From Microcosmobacter sp040493455 (GTDB lineage Bacteria; Bacteroidota; Bacteroidia; Flavobacteriales; Flavobacteriaceae): DNA of 64,000 nucleotides. Positions 25,496 to 34,330 of the stretch are shown here, piece by piece. Both the position numbers and the translations under genes were made by a program. How positions within the stretch are numbered: position 1 is the first letter of the stretch; the number at the start of each line of letters is the position of its first letter. The stretch is from assembly GCF_040493455.1 (NCBI RefSeq), contig NZ_JANFDA010000005.1, forward strand, positions 124,001-188,000. Direction: 5' to 3'. The notes under the pieces were generated by a model. The model made no database searches. It saw only the letters and a list, made by a program, of their open reading frames with translations, and was not told the origin of the DNA.

Positions 25496-26197
25496 TTAAT
25501 GACAATTCATTTGAGAAGAAACCACATCGTTAATTTCAGTAGGAGAGAGGTAAGGAATTCCAAGCCCTAAACCACGAACAATAAATAAAACTCCAATAAT
25601 AATAACCATAACAGGGATAAGCTTCTGTATTTGCTTTTTTCTCTTTGGTGTGAAAAGCTTACCGATAAAAATCGCTGCAGTCATCAAAGGAACAGTTCCT
25701 AATCCGAATAAGAACATAAACACAGCACCATGCAATATATCTGCAGTTCCTATAGCTCCAAAGACTGCCATGTAAACCAAACCACAAGGCAATAATCCAT
25801 TTAAAAAACCAATGGAGAAGAAAGCAGATAAAGTTCGCTTCTTTAATGTGCTACCCAATGCGGATTTTATTCGAGATACAAAAAGATATAAAGGTTTAGA
25901 TAACGTATTATGTCTAAAGCGACTGTAAGGGAGAATAACTATAACAATCATTAAAACACCAATGGCAATGGACAGTTGTTGCTGAAAACCAAAAAGCGTC
26001 AGGCTTCTGCCAATTAATCCAAATAAGACACCTATACCAGAATATGCTAACAGTCTACCTAGATGGTATGTGGAAATCTGAGAAGCTCGTTTTCCAGAGT
26101 TGTTTCTATCTACAGGAAGCATAAAGGCTATTGGGCCACACATACCAATGCAGTGTAGACTACCTAATAAACCGAGTATGAAACCTGCCCAAATCAT
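25496..26197 (-). CDS. DsbD_2/TauE-like membrane protein of the cbb3 locus
   Basis: About 233 aa from ATG 26197 (MIWAGFILGLLGSLHCIGMC), leaving one base after the CcoH/FixH stop; the longer in-frame extension from 26374 lies entirely within ccoH and is rejected. It has about six membrane helices. The HCIGMCGP motif in the first helix and LPCGLVYMAV in a later one are typical of UreH/DsbD_2-type transporters, often named 'sulfite exporter TauE/SafE'. In cbb3 loci these proteins are thought to handle copper or redox equivalents during oxidase assembly. A MxxC-type copper role is inferred. It ends the cco operon. Confidence 0.8.
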   Translation of the reverse strand: MIWAGFILGLLGSLHCIGMCGPIAFMLPVDRNNSGKRASQISTYHLGRLLAYSGIGVLFGLIGRSLTLFGFQQQLSIAIGVLMIVIVILPYSRFRHNTLSKPLYLFVSRIKSALGSTLKKRTLSAFFSIGFLNGLLPCGLVYMAVFGAIGTADILHGAVFMFLFGLGTVPLMTAAIFIGKLFTPKRKKQIQKLIPVMVIIIGVLFIVRGLGLGIPYLSPTEINDVVSSQMNCH

Positions 26198-26198
26198 T

Positions 26199-26645
26199 TT
26201 AGTAGATAATTTCTTTTTTAAACAGATAGGATTTGCCTTGATATTCCCAGTCAACAGAAATGTTCCATCGACCACCCAATAAGCGTTTGTCAGGTATGAG
26301 CAAATTGTGGTCAGACAGTGAAATGGGAGTTTCAAAGTCAAACTGCTTATTAGATGGCCTGTATAGGAACACATTTCCTTTAATTAAATTAGGTTGAAGC
26401 GTTTTAGGAAATGTAATCAGGATCCCGTTTTCTGTTTTTTCCCAGGTAACCTGTTCGGTCAATGCCTTGGCATTTTTTTCTTTGTCAATACTTTGTTGGT
26501 ATTCGAGCTCAGCTTTATAGTAGTTTTCATTAACCAAGTCATGATCATATTTATCATTGGTATTCATGTTTATGACGAAGTACATAATAAAGGCTATAAA
26601 CCCTATAAAAGCTAGTACGATTCCTGTTCCCCAATTTAGTTTCAT
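26199..26645 (-). CDS. ccoH: FixH/CcoH-family cbb3 oxidase assembly protein
   Basis: A 148-aa protein with one N-terminal membrane helix (GIVLAFIGFIAFIMYFVINM) and a periplasmic domain opening NTNDKYDHDLVNENYYKAEL, the hallmark of FixH. The C-terminus is beta-rich (GGRWNISVDWEYQGKSYLFK). FixH/CcoH stabilises the assembling cbb3 oxidase. It is followed with a 1-base gap by the DsbD_2-like gene, and preceded by ccoG, though a palindromic repeat lies between. Confidence 0.88.
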   Translation of the reverse strand: MKLNWGTGIVLAFIGFIAFIMYFVINMNTNDKYDHDLVNENYYKAELEYQQSIDKEKNAKALTEQVTWEKTENGILITFPKTLQPNLIKGNVFLYRPSNKQFDFETPISLSDHNLLIPDKRLLGGRWNISVDWEYQGKSYLFKKEIIY

Positions 26646-26661
26646 AATGTTTTATTTTTTC

Positions 26662-26740
26662 TGTCATTCAGAGCGTAGCGAAGAATCTAAATTTTTATAG
26701 ACAGAAGATTCTTCAGTCGTTATACTCCTTCTGAATGACA
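26662..26740. repeat. Palindromic interspersed repeat between ccoG and ccoH
   Basis: The outer arms TGTCATTCAGAG... and ...CTTCTGAATGACA are inverted, and the inner arms GAAGAATCT / AGATTCTTC are also inverted. The right half has partly decayed (CAGTCGTTATACTCC in place of a perfect mirror of GCGTAGC). This is the 'TGTCATTC...GAATGACA' type of non-coding palindrome that I recognise from many Bacteroidota genomes. It lies inside the cbb3 operon and could fold in the mRNA between ccoG and ccoH. Confidence 0.8.
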
Positions 26741-26771
26741 ATTGTTATATAATCCAACTACACATTGCATA

Positions 26772-28196
26772 TCATCGATAGCTTCTAGGTCCTAAAAAGC
26801 GAACCGTAGTCGTTTCAATAATGTTGTTATTGCTAATGACTTCAATCATTAATTTATTCTTGTCTCCACTAAGCTCACTCTGCGGAATTTCAATAAACAA
26901 TGTGCCTTCTGCTAAGTCTTGAGCTGGGACGTTAATCTTGTTTTCTGTAGAAACAATCTTTATTGTTCCTTTATATTTTCTAAGCCTAAACGTTACATCA
27001 TCGATCTCGTTAGTGGTTTTATTAATGAGTTTGTAGGTAAACACATTACTAATAATGTTATCATCCTTGTGTTCATACAATTGCCCAGGGAGTCTTAGTA
27101 TTCTGGCCTCAACATCGTTTCGTAATGCAAGCATTCCCGATAATACTCCTGTAAGAATAATAAGCACAGCAATGTAACCCTTCATTCTAGCGGTGAGCTT
27201 AAACTTTTGTTTCTTCTCAATATTGGCCTCACTTGCATAGCGTATCAATCCCTTCGGTAGATTTATACTTTCCATAATATGGTCGCATTCATCAATACAA
27301 GCGGTACAATTGACGCATTCTAGTTGCGTGCCGTTTCTAATGTCGATTCCCGTAGGGCAAACATGAACGCATTGCAAACAATCTATACAGTCGCCATGAC
27401 CAAGTGCCTGACGGTCTTCATTTTTTCTAAACTTTTTGCGACCATTATCGCCTTCACCACGTTTATGGTCATATGCCACAACAATAGATTGATTGTCTAG
27501 CAAAACGCCTTGTAACCTTCCGTAAGGACAAGCTATAATACATACTTGCTCACGAAACCATGCAAATACAAAATAGAATACAGCTGTAAAAATGATGAGC
27601 GGTATAAGAGTACCCAAATGCTTAAAAGGGCCATCAATAATGTATTGCAGTAGCTTATCGCTGCCTATTAAATAGGCTAGAAATACATTAGCGATTAAAA
27701 ACGAGATGATTAGAAATATAAACCACTTTAAGAGGCGTTTCCTTATCTTCTCGCCATCCCATTTTTGTCTGTCTAGCTTTCTCTGTTTATTTCTATCGCC
27801 ATCGATCCAATATTCTATTCTCCTAAAAACCATTTCCATAAATATGGTTTGTGGACAAATCCAACCGCAAAAAATACGACCAAACCCAACTGTAAATAAT
27901 GTCACGAAAATGACACCAATGATCATGGAGATTACGACCAGATGAAAATCTTGTGGCCAAAAAGGGAATCCAAAAATATTGAATCGTCTTTCTAAGACAT
28001 TGAATAGTAAAAACTGATTGCCATTAATTTTGATAAAAGGGGAAGCAAATAAAAACGCTAATAAAAAGTAGCTGACCAATTTTCGTTTGTCATAATACTT
28101 CCCTTTAGGCTTTTTAGGAAACACCCAAGCACGTTTGCCTTTATTGTCAATAGTGCCAATAGAGTCGCGAAATATTTCATTTTCTGGTGTCTCCAT
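26772..28196 (-). CDS. ccoG: Cytochrome c oxidase accessory protein CcoG (RdxA/FixG)
   Basis: A 474-aa membrane ferredoxin. There are about five membrane helices. Cysteine motifs include CGWICPQTIF, CIIACPYGRLQG, and a ferredoxin pair CIDCLQCVHVCPTGI and CVNCTACIDECD. A periplasmic immunoglobulin-like region (about 370-470) closes the protein, as in FixG. CcoG reduces copper for delivery to the cbb3 oxidase. The gene is the fifth of the cco operon, 26 bases after ccoP. Confidence 0.93.
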   Translation of the reverse strand: METPENEIFRDSIGTIDNKGKRAWVFPKKPKGKYYDKRKLVSYFLLAFLFASPFIKINGNQFLLFNVLERRFNIFGFPFWPQDFHLVVISMIIGVIFVTLFTVGFGRIFCGWICPQTIFMEMVFRRIEYWIDGDRNKQRKLDRQKWDGEKIRKRLLKWFIFLIISFLIANVFLAYLIGSDKLLQYIIDGPFKHLGTLIPLIIFTAVFYFVFAWFREQVCIIACPYGRLQGVLLDNQSIVVAYDHKRGEGDNGRKKFRKNEDRQALGHGDCIDCLQCVHVCPTGIDIRNGTQLECVNCTACIDECDHIMESINLPKGLIRYASEANIEKKQKFKLTARMKGYIAVLIILTGVLSGMLALRNDVEARILRLPGQLYEHKDDNIISNVFTYKLINKTTNEIDDVTFRLRKYKGTIKIVSTENKINVPAQDLAEGTLFIEIPQSELSGDKNKLMIEVISNNNIIETTTVRFLGPRSYR

Positions 28197-28222
28197 AGCT
28201 TAGGATTCTGTGTATATCCTTT

Positions 28223-29197
28223 TTAGTTATTTACTGAAGTAGAATCAGTTTCGATTGTATTTACATCGTCTTCGGTAACCTGTTCTTCAGTTACCTCGCC
28301 TTCTGTGTCTTTATCACTTTCTGGCGTCCAGATAATATCACCTTCAGGAGCTTTTGGCTCAGCAGGAGTAGTACCCTGAAATTGTAACAGATAACTTGCT
28401 ACTTGAGCAATTTCTGAGGGTTTAAGATTCTGTTTCCAGGCAATCATACCCTTACCATCTCTACCACCTTCAGAAATGGTTTTGAAAATGTTCTTAATTC
28501 CACCACCCAAAATCCAATACTCATCAGTTAGGTTAGGGCCAATTCCTCCGCCACCATCAGCTTTATGGCAAGCAATACAGTTAATGTCAAATATCTTTTT
28601 TCCGGCACTCAAATCTCCAGCATCTGTTAATAGTTCAACAGTGTTAAAATCCACCAAATCTTTAGCCGTTTTCTTGTATTCTTCTATAGCAATCTTGGCT
28701 TCAGCATATTCGATTTCCAGTTCTTCATATTGATTTTCGCCATTAAAAATGTGATACTTTGCCATGTACACAAAACCAAAAATTATAGTGGCATAGAAAC
28801 CATATAACCACCAAGGAGGAAGCGCATTATCCAATTCTCTAATGCCATCGTAGTTATGGTCTAGAATAATTTCATGCTCTTCTTCAATAGGCTTAGCTTT
28901 TAAAAGCTTTTTGTAGGTGCTTTTTACCCAAAGCCAGAGTTTTAAAGGTTTTTCTCGTTCTGCAATAAAACGTGCTTTTGCATCTTCGTCTAAACTCTGA
29001 AACAGTACATTTTCCATACCGCTAACTATCGCTTCAATAGCTATGAGAATACATAGTACTAAGATTAAGAATAGCAATACTGTTGGCTGTTCTATAAATG
29101 CTAGCTTCTCGCCAGAATCGATAAAATATTCTGTAAGCCCTGCAATGGTAAAGAATACTACAGGAACTCGTATCCAAGATGGGATTTTGTGTCTCAT
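28223..29197 (-). CDS. ccoP: cbb3 oxidase subunit III (cytochrome c, CcoP)
   Basis: A 324-aa subunit with two N-terminal membrane helices, a longer linker, another membrane helix (WWLYGFYATIIFGFVYMAKY) and one cytochrome c domain. The single haem-binding motif is CIACH (in FDINCIACHKADGGG), with GMIAWKQNLKPSEI as the distal Met region. Textbook CcoP is di-haem; only one CxxCH is present here. The C-tail is acidic (TEEQVTEDDVNTIETDS). Start overlaps ccoQ by 4 bases (ATGA). Confidence 0.9.
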   Translation of the reverse strand: MRHKIPSWIRVPVVFFTIAGLTEYFIDSGEKLAFIEQPTVLLFLILVLCILIAIEAIVSGMENVLFQSLDEDAKARFIAEREKPLKLWLWVKSTYKKLLKAKPIEEEHEIILDHNYDGIRELDNALPPWWLYGFYATIIFGFVYMAKYHIFNGENQYEELEIEYAEAKIAIEEYKKTAKDLVDFNTVELLTDAGDLSAGKKIFDINCIACHKADGGGGIGPNLTDEYWILGGGIKNIFKTISEGGRDGKGMIAWKQNLKPSEIAQVASYLLQFQGTTPAEPKAPEGDIIWTPESDKDTEGEVTEEQVTEDDVNTIETDSTSVNN

Positions 29198-29379
29198 AGT
29201 TTAGTTTGATTTTGGTTGTCTAAAGGCATGTTGCTCATCAACTTGATATAGTCTTTTTTGGCAGTGAAAACCCACCAGAATAAAGCGACGAAGAAGATGA
29301 AAAATATAAGCAATGAGATCATAGGGTAGATTTCTATCCCAGTGATACTTTCCATATGGTTTTTTACAAATTTTAGCAT
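29194..29379 (-). CDS. ccoQ: CcoQ-like small subunit of cbb3 oxidase
   Basis: A 61-aa peptide with one membrane helix (ISLLIFFIFFVALFWWVFTA) and a basic C-terminal half (KKDYIKLMSNMPLDNQNQ). Position between ccoN/O and ccoP and the single helix identify it as the CcoQ equivalent, which stabilises the oxidase. It overlaps ccoP by 4 bases. Confidence 0.8.
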   Translation of the reverse strand: MLKFVKNHMESITGIEIYPMISLLIFFIFFVALFWWVFTAKKDYIKLMSNMPLDNQNQTKL

Positions 29380-29385
29380 GACAAA

Positions 29386-31578
29386 TTAGTTTTCTGGTGT
29401 TACTGCTTCTCCAAGGTCTTTAACCTTAATATCTGTTCCCAATCGTTGTAGATACGCAATCAGGGCAACGATTTCACGATTTCTCATCTCAACAAACTCT
29501 GCACCTCCAGCTTTTTTATCTGCTTCATAAGTTTTAGCAAAATCTGGATCTGTATACAGGTTTTCTTCAATTTGAGTCCCTTGCTCTAACATACTTTGCT
29601 GAGCATTGGTAATATCTTCTTCAGTATAAGGCACACCAAGTTTTACCATGGTTCTCATTTTGGCTTCGGTCTGAGACTTATCAAGTTCATCTCTAATCAA
29701 CCATTGGTATGCAGGCATTATAGAACCAGATGAGGTACTTTGTGGATCGTACATGTGGTTGAGGTGCCAATTATCTGAATATTTTCCGCCGATTCGATGA
29801 AGGTCTGGTCCTGTACGTTTACTTCCCCAAAGGAATGGATGATCATATACAAATTCTCCAGCTTTGGAATATTCACCATAGCGTTCTACTTCGTCTCTAA
29901 AAGGTCTAATCATTTGAGAGTGACAAGACACACAGCCCTCACGTATGTAGAGGTCTCTTCCTTCTAGCTCTAAAGCGGTATACGGTTTCACATTTTCTAT
30001 GGTTGGTACATTCGATTTTACCATTATTGTTGGTACAATCTGAATGATACCACCAATTAGTACAGTTACAGTAGCTAAGATGGTTAACTGAACAGGTTTA
30101 CGTTCTAACCAATTGTGGAATGTTTCACCAGCAATACGTCTTTTTGAGACACGTTGAAGCGCAGGAGCTTCAGCCAATTCGTCTGTCACTTTGCTTCCAG
30201 ATCTTATAGTCTTATAAATGTTGTAGACCATAACAAACATACCAAGGATGTAAAGTGAACCACCAATAGCACGCATCCAGTACATCGGAATGATTTCTGT
30301 AACAGTTTCTAAGAAATTCCCATAAACTAAGGTTCCATCAGGATTAAACTGTTTCCACATAGCCCATTGAGTGAACCCAGCAACATACATTGGTAGTGCA
30401 TATAGTATAATACCTAAAGTACCTATCCAGAAATGGAAGTTTGCCAAACCTTTAGAAAAGAGATCTGTCTTAAATAGCTTCGGAATTAACCAATACGCCA
30501 TCCCGAAGGTTAAGAAGCCATTCCATGCTAAGGCACCAACATGAACGTGGGCTATAATCCAATCCGTGTAATGAGCCATAGCATTGACGGTCTTTATGGA
30601 TAGCATAGGGCCTTCGAAAGTTGCCATACCATAACCAGTAATCGCAACAACCATAAACTTTAAAACTGGACTTGTACGAACTTTGTCCCAGGCACCTCTT
30701 AAGGTCAATAACCCATTTATCATACCTCCCCAAGATGGAGCGATAAGCATGACAGAGAATGCTACACCTAAGTTTTGTGCCCATTCTGGTAAAGCAGTAT
30801 ATAATAGGTGATGAGGACCAGCCCAGATATAAATGAATATCAATGACCAGAAGTGAACAATTGAGAGCCTATATGAATAAATTGGTCTATTAGCAGCTTT
30901 GGGTACAAAGTAATACATCAATCCTAAGAAAGGTGTAGTTAAGAAGAATGCCACCGCATTATGTCCGTACCACCATTGTACCAAGGCATCTTGAACACCT
31001 GCATATACTGAGTAACTCTTAAGACCATTGACCGGTAATTCTAAGCTATTGAAAATATGAAGTACAGCGACAGTTATAAACGTTGCCAAATAAAACCAAA
31101 CAGCAACATACATGTGACGTTGGCGACGTTTTAATATGGTCCAAATCATGTTGATACCAAAAACGACCCATACTACAGCTATAGCAATGTCTATAGGCCA
31201 TTCGAGTTCGGCATATTCCTTTGAGGTTGTATATCCTAGAGGTAAGGTGATGGCTGCGGCTACAATAATTAATTGCCAACCCCAAAAGTTAATGTTACTC
31301 AATAAGTCACTGGCCATACGTGTTTTGAGTAATCGCTGTAGCGAGTAATAAATACCAGCAAACATTGCATTACCCACAAAGGCAAAAATGACAGCATTGG
31401 TATGTAATGGTCGCAATCGACCAAAACTTAACCAAGAAATACCATCAGTGAGGTTAGGGAATAGGAACATAAACGCCAGGAGCAGTCCTACAGTCATTCC
31501 TACAATACCAAAGACTACTGTGGCATAAAGGAATTTTTTTACGATTTTATTATCATAATAGAATTGTTGTACTTCCAT
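29386..31578 (-). CDS. ccoNO: Fused cbb3 oxidase subunits I and II (CcoN-CcoO)
   Basis: A 730-aa fusion. Residues about 1-480 are CcoN: twelve helices with the haem and copper ligands, including WYGHNAVAFFLTTPFLGLMY, GPHHLLYTALPEWAQ, HYTDWIIAHVHVGALAWNG. Residues about 510-725 are CcoO: a membrane anchor (LTILATVTVLIGGIIQIVPT) and a cytochrome c domain with CVSCHSQMIRPFRDE and MPAYQWLIRDELD. The fusion is known in Bacteroidota. The enzyme reduces oxygen to water with high affinity and pumps protons. It is preceded by ccoS (18 bases between) and an FNR-type operator. Confidence 0.95.
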   Translation of the reverse strand: MEVQQFYYDNKIVKKFLYATVVFGIVGMTVGLLLAFMFLFPNLTDGISWLSFGRLRPLHTNAVIFAFVGNAMFAGIYYSLQRLLKTRMASDLLSNINFWGWQLIIVAAAITLPLGYTTSKEYAELEWPIDIAIAVVWVVFGINMIWTILKRRQRHMYVAVWFYLATFITVAVLHIFNSLELPVNGLKSYSVYAGVQDALVQWWYGHNAVAFFLTTPFLGLMYYFVPKAANRPIYSYRLSIVHFWSLIFIYIWAGPHHLLYTALPEWAQNLGVAFSVMLIAPSWGGMINGLLTLRGAWDKVRTSPVLKFMVVAITGYGMATFEGPMLSIKTVNAMAHYTDWIIAHVHVGALAWNGFLTFGMAYWLIPKLFKTDLFSKGLANFHFWIGTLGIILYALPMYVAGFTQWAMWKQFNPDGTLVYGNFLETVTEIIPMYWMRAIGGSLYILGMFVMVYNIYKTIRSGSKVTDELAEAPALQRVSKRRIAGETFHNWLERKPVQLTILATVTVLIGGIIQIVPTIMVKSNVPTIENVKPYTALELEGRDLYIREGCVSCHSQMIRPFRDEVERYGEYSKAGEFVYDHPFLWGSKRTGPDLHRIGGKYSDNWHLNHMYDPQSTSSGSIMPAYQWLIRDELDKSQTEAKMRTMVKLGVPYTEEDITNAQQSMLEQGTQIEENLYTDPDFAKTYEADKKAGGAEFVEMRNREIVALIAYLQRLGTDIKVKDLGEAVTPEN

Positions 31579-31596
31579 AATAGCTGTTTCGAATGA

Positions 31597-31773
31597 TTAT
31601 TCGTTTATTGTTGGTTTCTGTTTGTCTTTAATGATTTCATCCTCAAAAAGCATGCGCACCGAAGGTGTATAACTATCGTCATACTGTCCTCGCTTAACCG
31701 CATATATAAAGGCTATGAAAAAGATTATGGCAACCACGATACTGGCACCTAGTAAAATATATATAACGCTCAT
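31597..31773 (-). CDS. ccoS: CcoS, cbb3 oxidase maturation protein
   Basis: A 58-aa protein starting ATG 31773 and ending TAA 31597. One membrane helix (IYILLGASIVVAIIFFIAFIYA) is followed by VKRGQYDDSYTPSVRMLFED, matching the CcoS family pattern (a helix, then 'GQFDD...P..R.L.D'). CcoS is needed to load haem and copper into the oxidase. It is short enough to be missed by simple gene calling. It is the first gene of the ccoS-NO-Q-P-G-H unit, with the FNR-type operator 51 bases upstream. Confidence 0.88.
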   Translation of the reverse strand: MSVIYILLGASIVVAIIFFIAFIYAVKRGQYDDSYTPSVRMLFEDEIIKDKQKPTINE

Positions 31774-31823
31774 ACCTATTGAAGTTATGGGTCAAAATTA
31801 CCTTGACGCCTATTGATAAAAAA

Positions 31824-31835
31824 TGACATTTGTCA
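31824..31835 (-). promoter_or_regulatory. FNR-type operator of the cbb3 operon
   Basis: TGACATTTGTCA, a perfect palindrome arm for arm (TGACA-TT-TGTCA). On the minus strand a perfect -7 element TAATTTTG (31793-31800) begins 29.5 bases from the centre, the class II activator geometry. This is the best-formed site in the window. Confidence 0.78.
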
Positions 31836-31846
31836 TGTTTGGTTAA

Positions 31847-34222
31847 TTATTTCAATTTTCTTCCTATCCAATTTGTAGTAATCGTTGTGAACACTACAAT
31901 ACTGATCGAACTCAAAGGCATCAGTATAGCTGCAATGACGGGGGATAACTGTCCTGTTACTGCAAAGTATAAGCCTATTGCGTTGTAAAAAAAGGAGAGT
32001 AAAAAACTCCATCGAATAATGTTTATTGCAGATTTTGAAGCTTTGATATAGTTGTAAATCTCATTGAACTTTGTGGCATCGAGAATCGCATCACAAGCCG
32101 GAGAAAACACATTGACATTTTCCGAAATGGCGATACCAACATCACTCTGCGCTAAAGCTCCAGCATCATTGAGTCCATCACCAATCATGAGGACTTTTGA
32201 ACCTTCATGTTGATGATGTTTTATGTATTCTAATTTGTCTTCTGGTTTTTGATTGAAAAGCAATTTGGTTTTTGAAGGCAATAACTTTTGAAGGTTTTCC
32301 TTTTCACTTTCATTATCACCTGAAAGAATAGCCAAATCGAAATTAGACTTTAGGCTATTGAACAATTTTGAAACTCCTTTTCTATAGCTATTGCTAAATG
32401 TAAATTTCCCTTTGTAAGTGTTATTACTGTTGACATGAACTGCAGTTGTAAGTACATTGTCATTTTCAGTTTGTCCAACAAAATTCGCCGATCCAATCCT
32501 CATTATATTGGAACCCGAAGCACCTTCAAGCCCTTTTCCTAAGTGTTCTTCGAAGCGATCGAGTGAAATGATATTATGTTCATCTAGAATATCATATAAT
32601 GTTCTACTCAATGGATGGTTAGAGCCACGAAGCGTATTCTTTAATAATTCTTCTTCTGAATTAGTAAGTGGCTCTCCATAGTATGTTGCTTTACTGGAAT
32701 TACTGGACGTTAGTGTTCCTGTTTTATCAAATATTACTGTATTGACATGAGCCAATTGCTCTATTACCGAAGCATTTTTTGCATAAAACTTAAGCTTGCC
32801 AAAGATGCGCAACATGTTTCCAAAGGTGAATGGAGCAGCCAAAGCAATAGCGCATGGACAGGCGATAATTAGTACAGCTGTAAACACATTCATGGCTTTG
32901 CTAGCATCGTAAAACAACCAAAAGACTGTAGCGATTACTGCAATGCTTAGCACAGTAATGGTAAAGTGTTTACTTATTGAATTGGTAAGAGTTGTAAAGC
33001 GTTCTTCTTTATTTTTTTTGAATATGTCATTGCTCCAAAGTTGGGTCAAATAACTTTGCTCTACAGATTGTAAGGCTTCAATTTCTATACTACCTCTGGT
33101 TTGTTTTCCGCCAGCAAATAATTTGTCTCCAGAGGTTTTGCTAATGGCATTAAATTCACCTGTGACAAAACTATAATCTATAGACGCATTACCCTTAATT
33201 AAAATAGCATCTACCGGGATGAGTTCTTCATTCCTGATGAGTAATCGATCTCCTTTTTTGATGTCATAAACCTGAAGCGGAGTTTCAGAACCATCTGTAT
33301 TGATTTTAGTAACAGCAATAGGGAAGTAGCTTTTGTAATCGCGTTCAAAAGACAAAAAATTGTAGGTTTTTTGCTGAAAGAATTTCCCTAGCAATAAAAA
33401 GAATACCAGTCCTGAAAGGCTATCGAAAAAACCAGTGCCTAGATCGAAAATAATCTCAACCGTACTCCTTATGAATAATACAGCTATGCCCAAGGCTATG
33501 GGAACATCTATATTGAGTAATCCTGATTTCAAACCTTTGTAGGCAGATATGAAATAATCTTTGGCTGCATAAAACACAACAGGTAGAGAAAACGTAAACA
33601 TTAACCACCTGAATAAATGTTTGTACTGCTCTAGCCAGAATTCGCCAACTTCAAAATACTCTGGGAACGATAAGAACATAATATTCCCAAAGGCAAATCC
33701 TGCTATACCAAGTTTGTAGATTAGGCTTCTGTTGATATGCTTCTGACTAGACCCATAATCTTCCAAACTGATATAAGGCTCGTAACCAATACTACTGAGT
33801 AGCGTTACTATTGCTTTTAAGTTAATTTCATTTGAATGGTATGAAACTCTCACAGTTTTCTTCCCAAAGTTGACCTGGGAATCTGTTATATGGGGGTTGA
33901 GCTTGTTTAAGTTTTCTAGTATCCAAATGCAGGAACTACAGTGAATATGTGGAATATAAAGTGTTGCGATTTGCAGATTGCCATCATCAAACTCTATCAG
34001 TTTTTCAACAATAGCATCATCTTCAAGAAAATCGTATTTACCTGAAATCTCCTTTGGAACTGCACCAGGAGAAGATTGTAAATCGTAATAACAGGTTAGT
34101 TCGTTTTCAGAAAAAATCTCATAAACGGTTTTACAACCATTACAGCAAAATGCTTTGTCATCCAAAAAAATTGGATGCTTGCCACAAGAATCGCCACAGT
34201 GGAAACAATCTAGTTGTTCCAT
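31847..34222 (-). CDS. ccoI: Copper-type P1B ATPase (CcoI/FixI)
   Basis: A 791-aa heavy-metal pump. The N-terminus has cysteine pairs (CFHCGDSCGKH and CCNGCKTVYE) and an HMA-like domain with CSSCIWI. The metal-binding membrane motif is CPCAIA, the phosphorylation motif DKTGTLTSS, and the ATP-site hinge GDGLNDAGAL. CcoI exports copper to the periplasm for the CuB site of the cbb3 oxidase. It is the first gene on its strand after fnr, with the FNR-type operator 58 bases upstream. Confidence 0.93.
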   Translation of the reverse strand: MEQLDCFHCGDSCGKHPIFLDDKAFCCNGCKTVYEIFSENELTCYYDLQSSPGAVPKEISGKYDFLEDDAIVEKLIEFDDGNLQIATLYIPHIHCSSCIWILENLNKLNPHITDSQVNFGKKTVRVSYHSNEINLKAIVTLLSSIGYEPYISLEDYGSSQKHINRSLIYKLGIAGFAFGNIMFLSFPEYFEVGEFWLEQYKHLFRWLMFTFSLPVVFYAAKDYFISAYKGLKSGLLNIDVPIALGIAVLFIRSTVEIIFDLGTGFFDSLSGLVFFLLLGKFFQQKTYNFLSFERDYKSYFPIAVTKINTDGSETPLQVYDIKKGDRLLIRNEELIPVDAILIKGNASIDYSFVTGEFNAISKTSGDKLFAGGKQTRGSIEIEALQSVEQSYLTQLWSNDIFKKNKEERFTTLTNSISKHFTITVLSIAVIATVFWLFYDASKAMNVFTAVLIIACPCAIALAAPFTFGNMLRIFGKLKFYAKNASVIEQLAHVNTVIFDKTGTLTSSNSSKATYYGEPLTNSEEELLKNTLRGSNHPLSRTLYDILDEHNIISLDRFEEHLGKGLEGASGSNIMRIGSANFVGQTENDNVLTTAVHVNSNNTYKGKFTFSNSYRKGVSKLFNSLKSNFDLAILSGDNESEKENLQKLLPSKTKLLFNQKPEDKLEYIKHHQHEGSKVLMIGDGLNDAGALAQSDVGIAISENVNVFSPACDAILDATKFNEIYNYIKASKSAINIIRWSFLLSFFYNAIGLYFAVTGQLSPVIAAILMPLSSISIVVFTTITTNWIGRKLK

Positions 34223-34279
34223 AATAATTTGCTCATTAATACCTGTGACAAAGGTTATATTTTGAGCAATTTTAAAATA

Positions 34280-34291
34280 TGATATTTGTCA
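34280..34291. promoter_or_regulatory. FNR-type operator between ccoI and fnr
   Basis: TGATATTTGTCA. Towards ccoI, AACCTTTG (preceded by T: TAACCTTTG) starts 29.5 bases from the centre (34249-34256). Towards the fnr gene, TAATTTAT (34316-34323) begins about 30.5 bases from the centre. One site could therefore serve both directions and give autoregulation. Confidence 0.65.
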
Positions 34292-34330
34292 TACTTTGAG
34301 TATTTTTACATTAGCTAATTTATCAAGGAC

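Noticed and set aside
26198..26374. N-terminal extension of the DsbD_2-like protein
   Set aside because: It lies inside the ccoH gene in another frame; the ATG at 26197 one base after the ccoH stop gives a proper first membrane helix.
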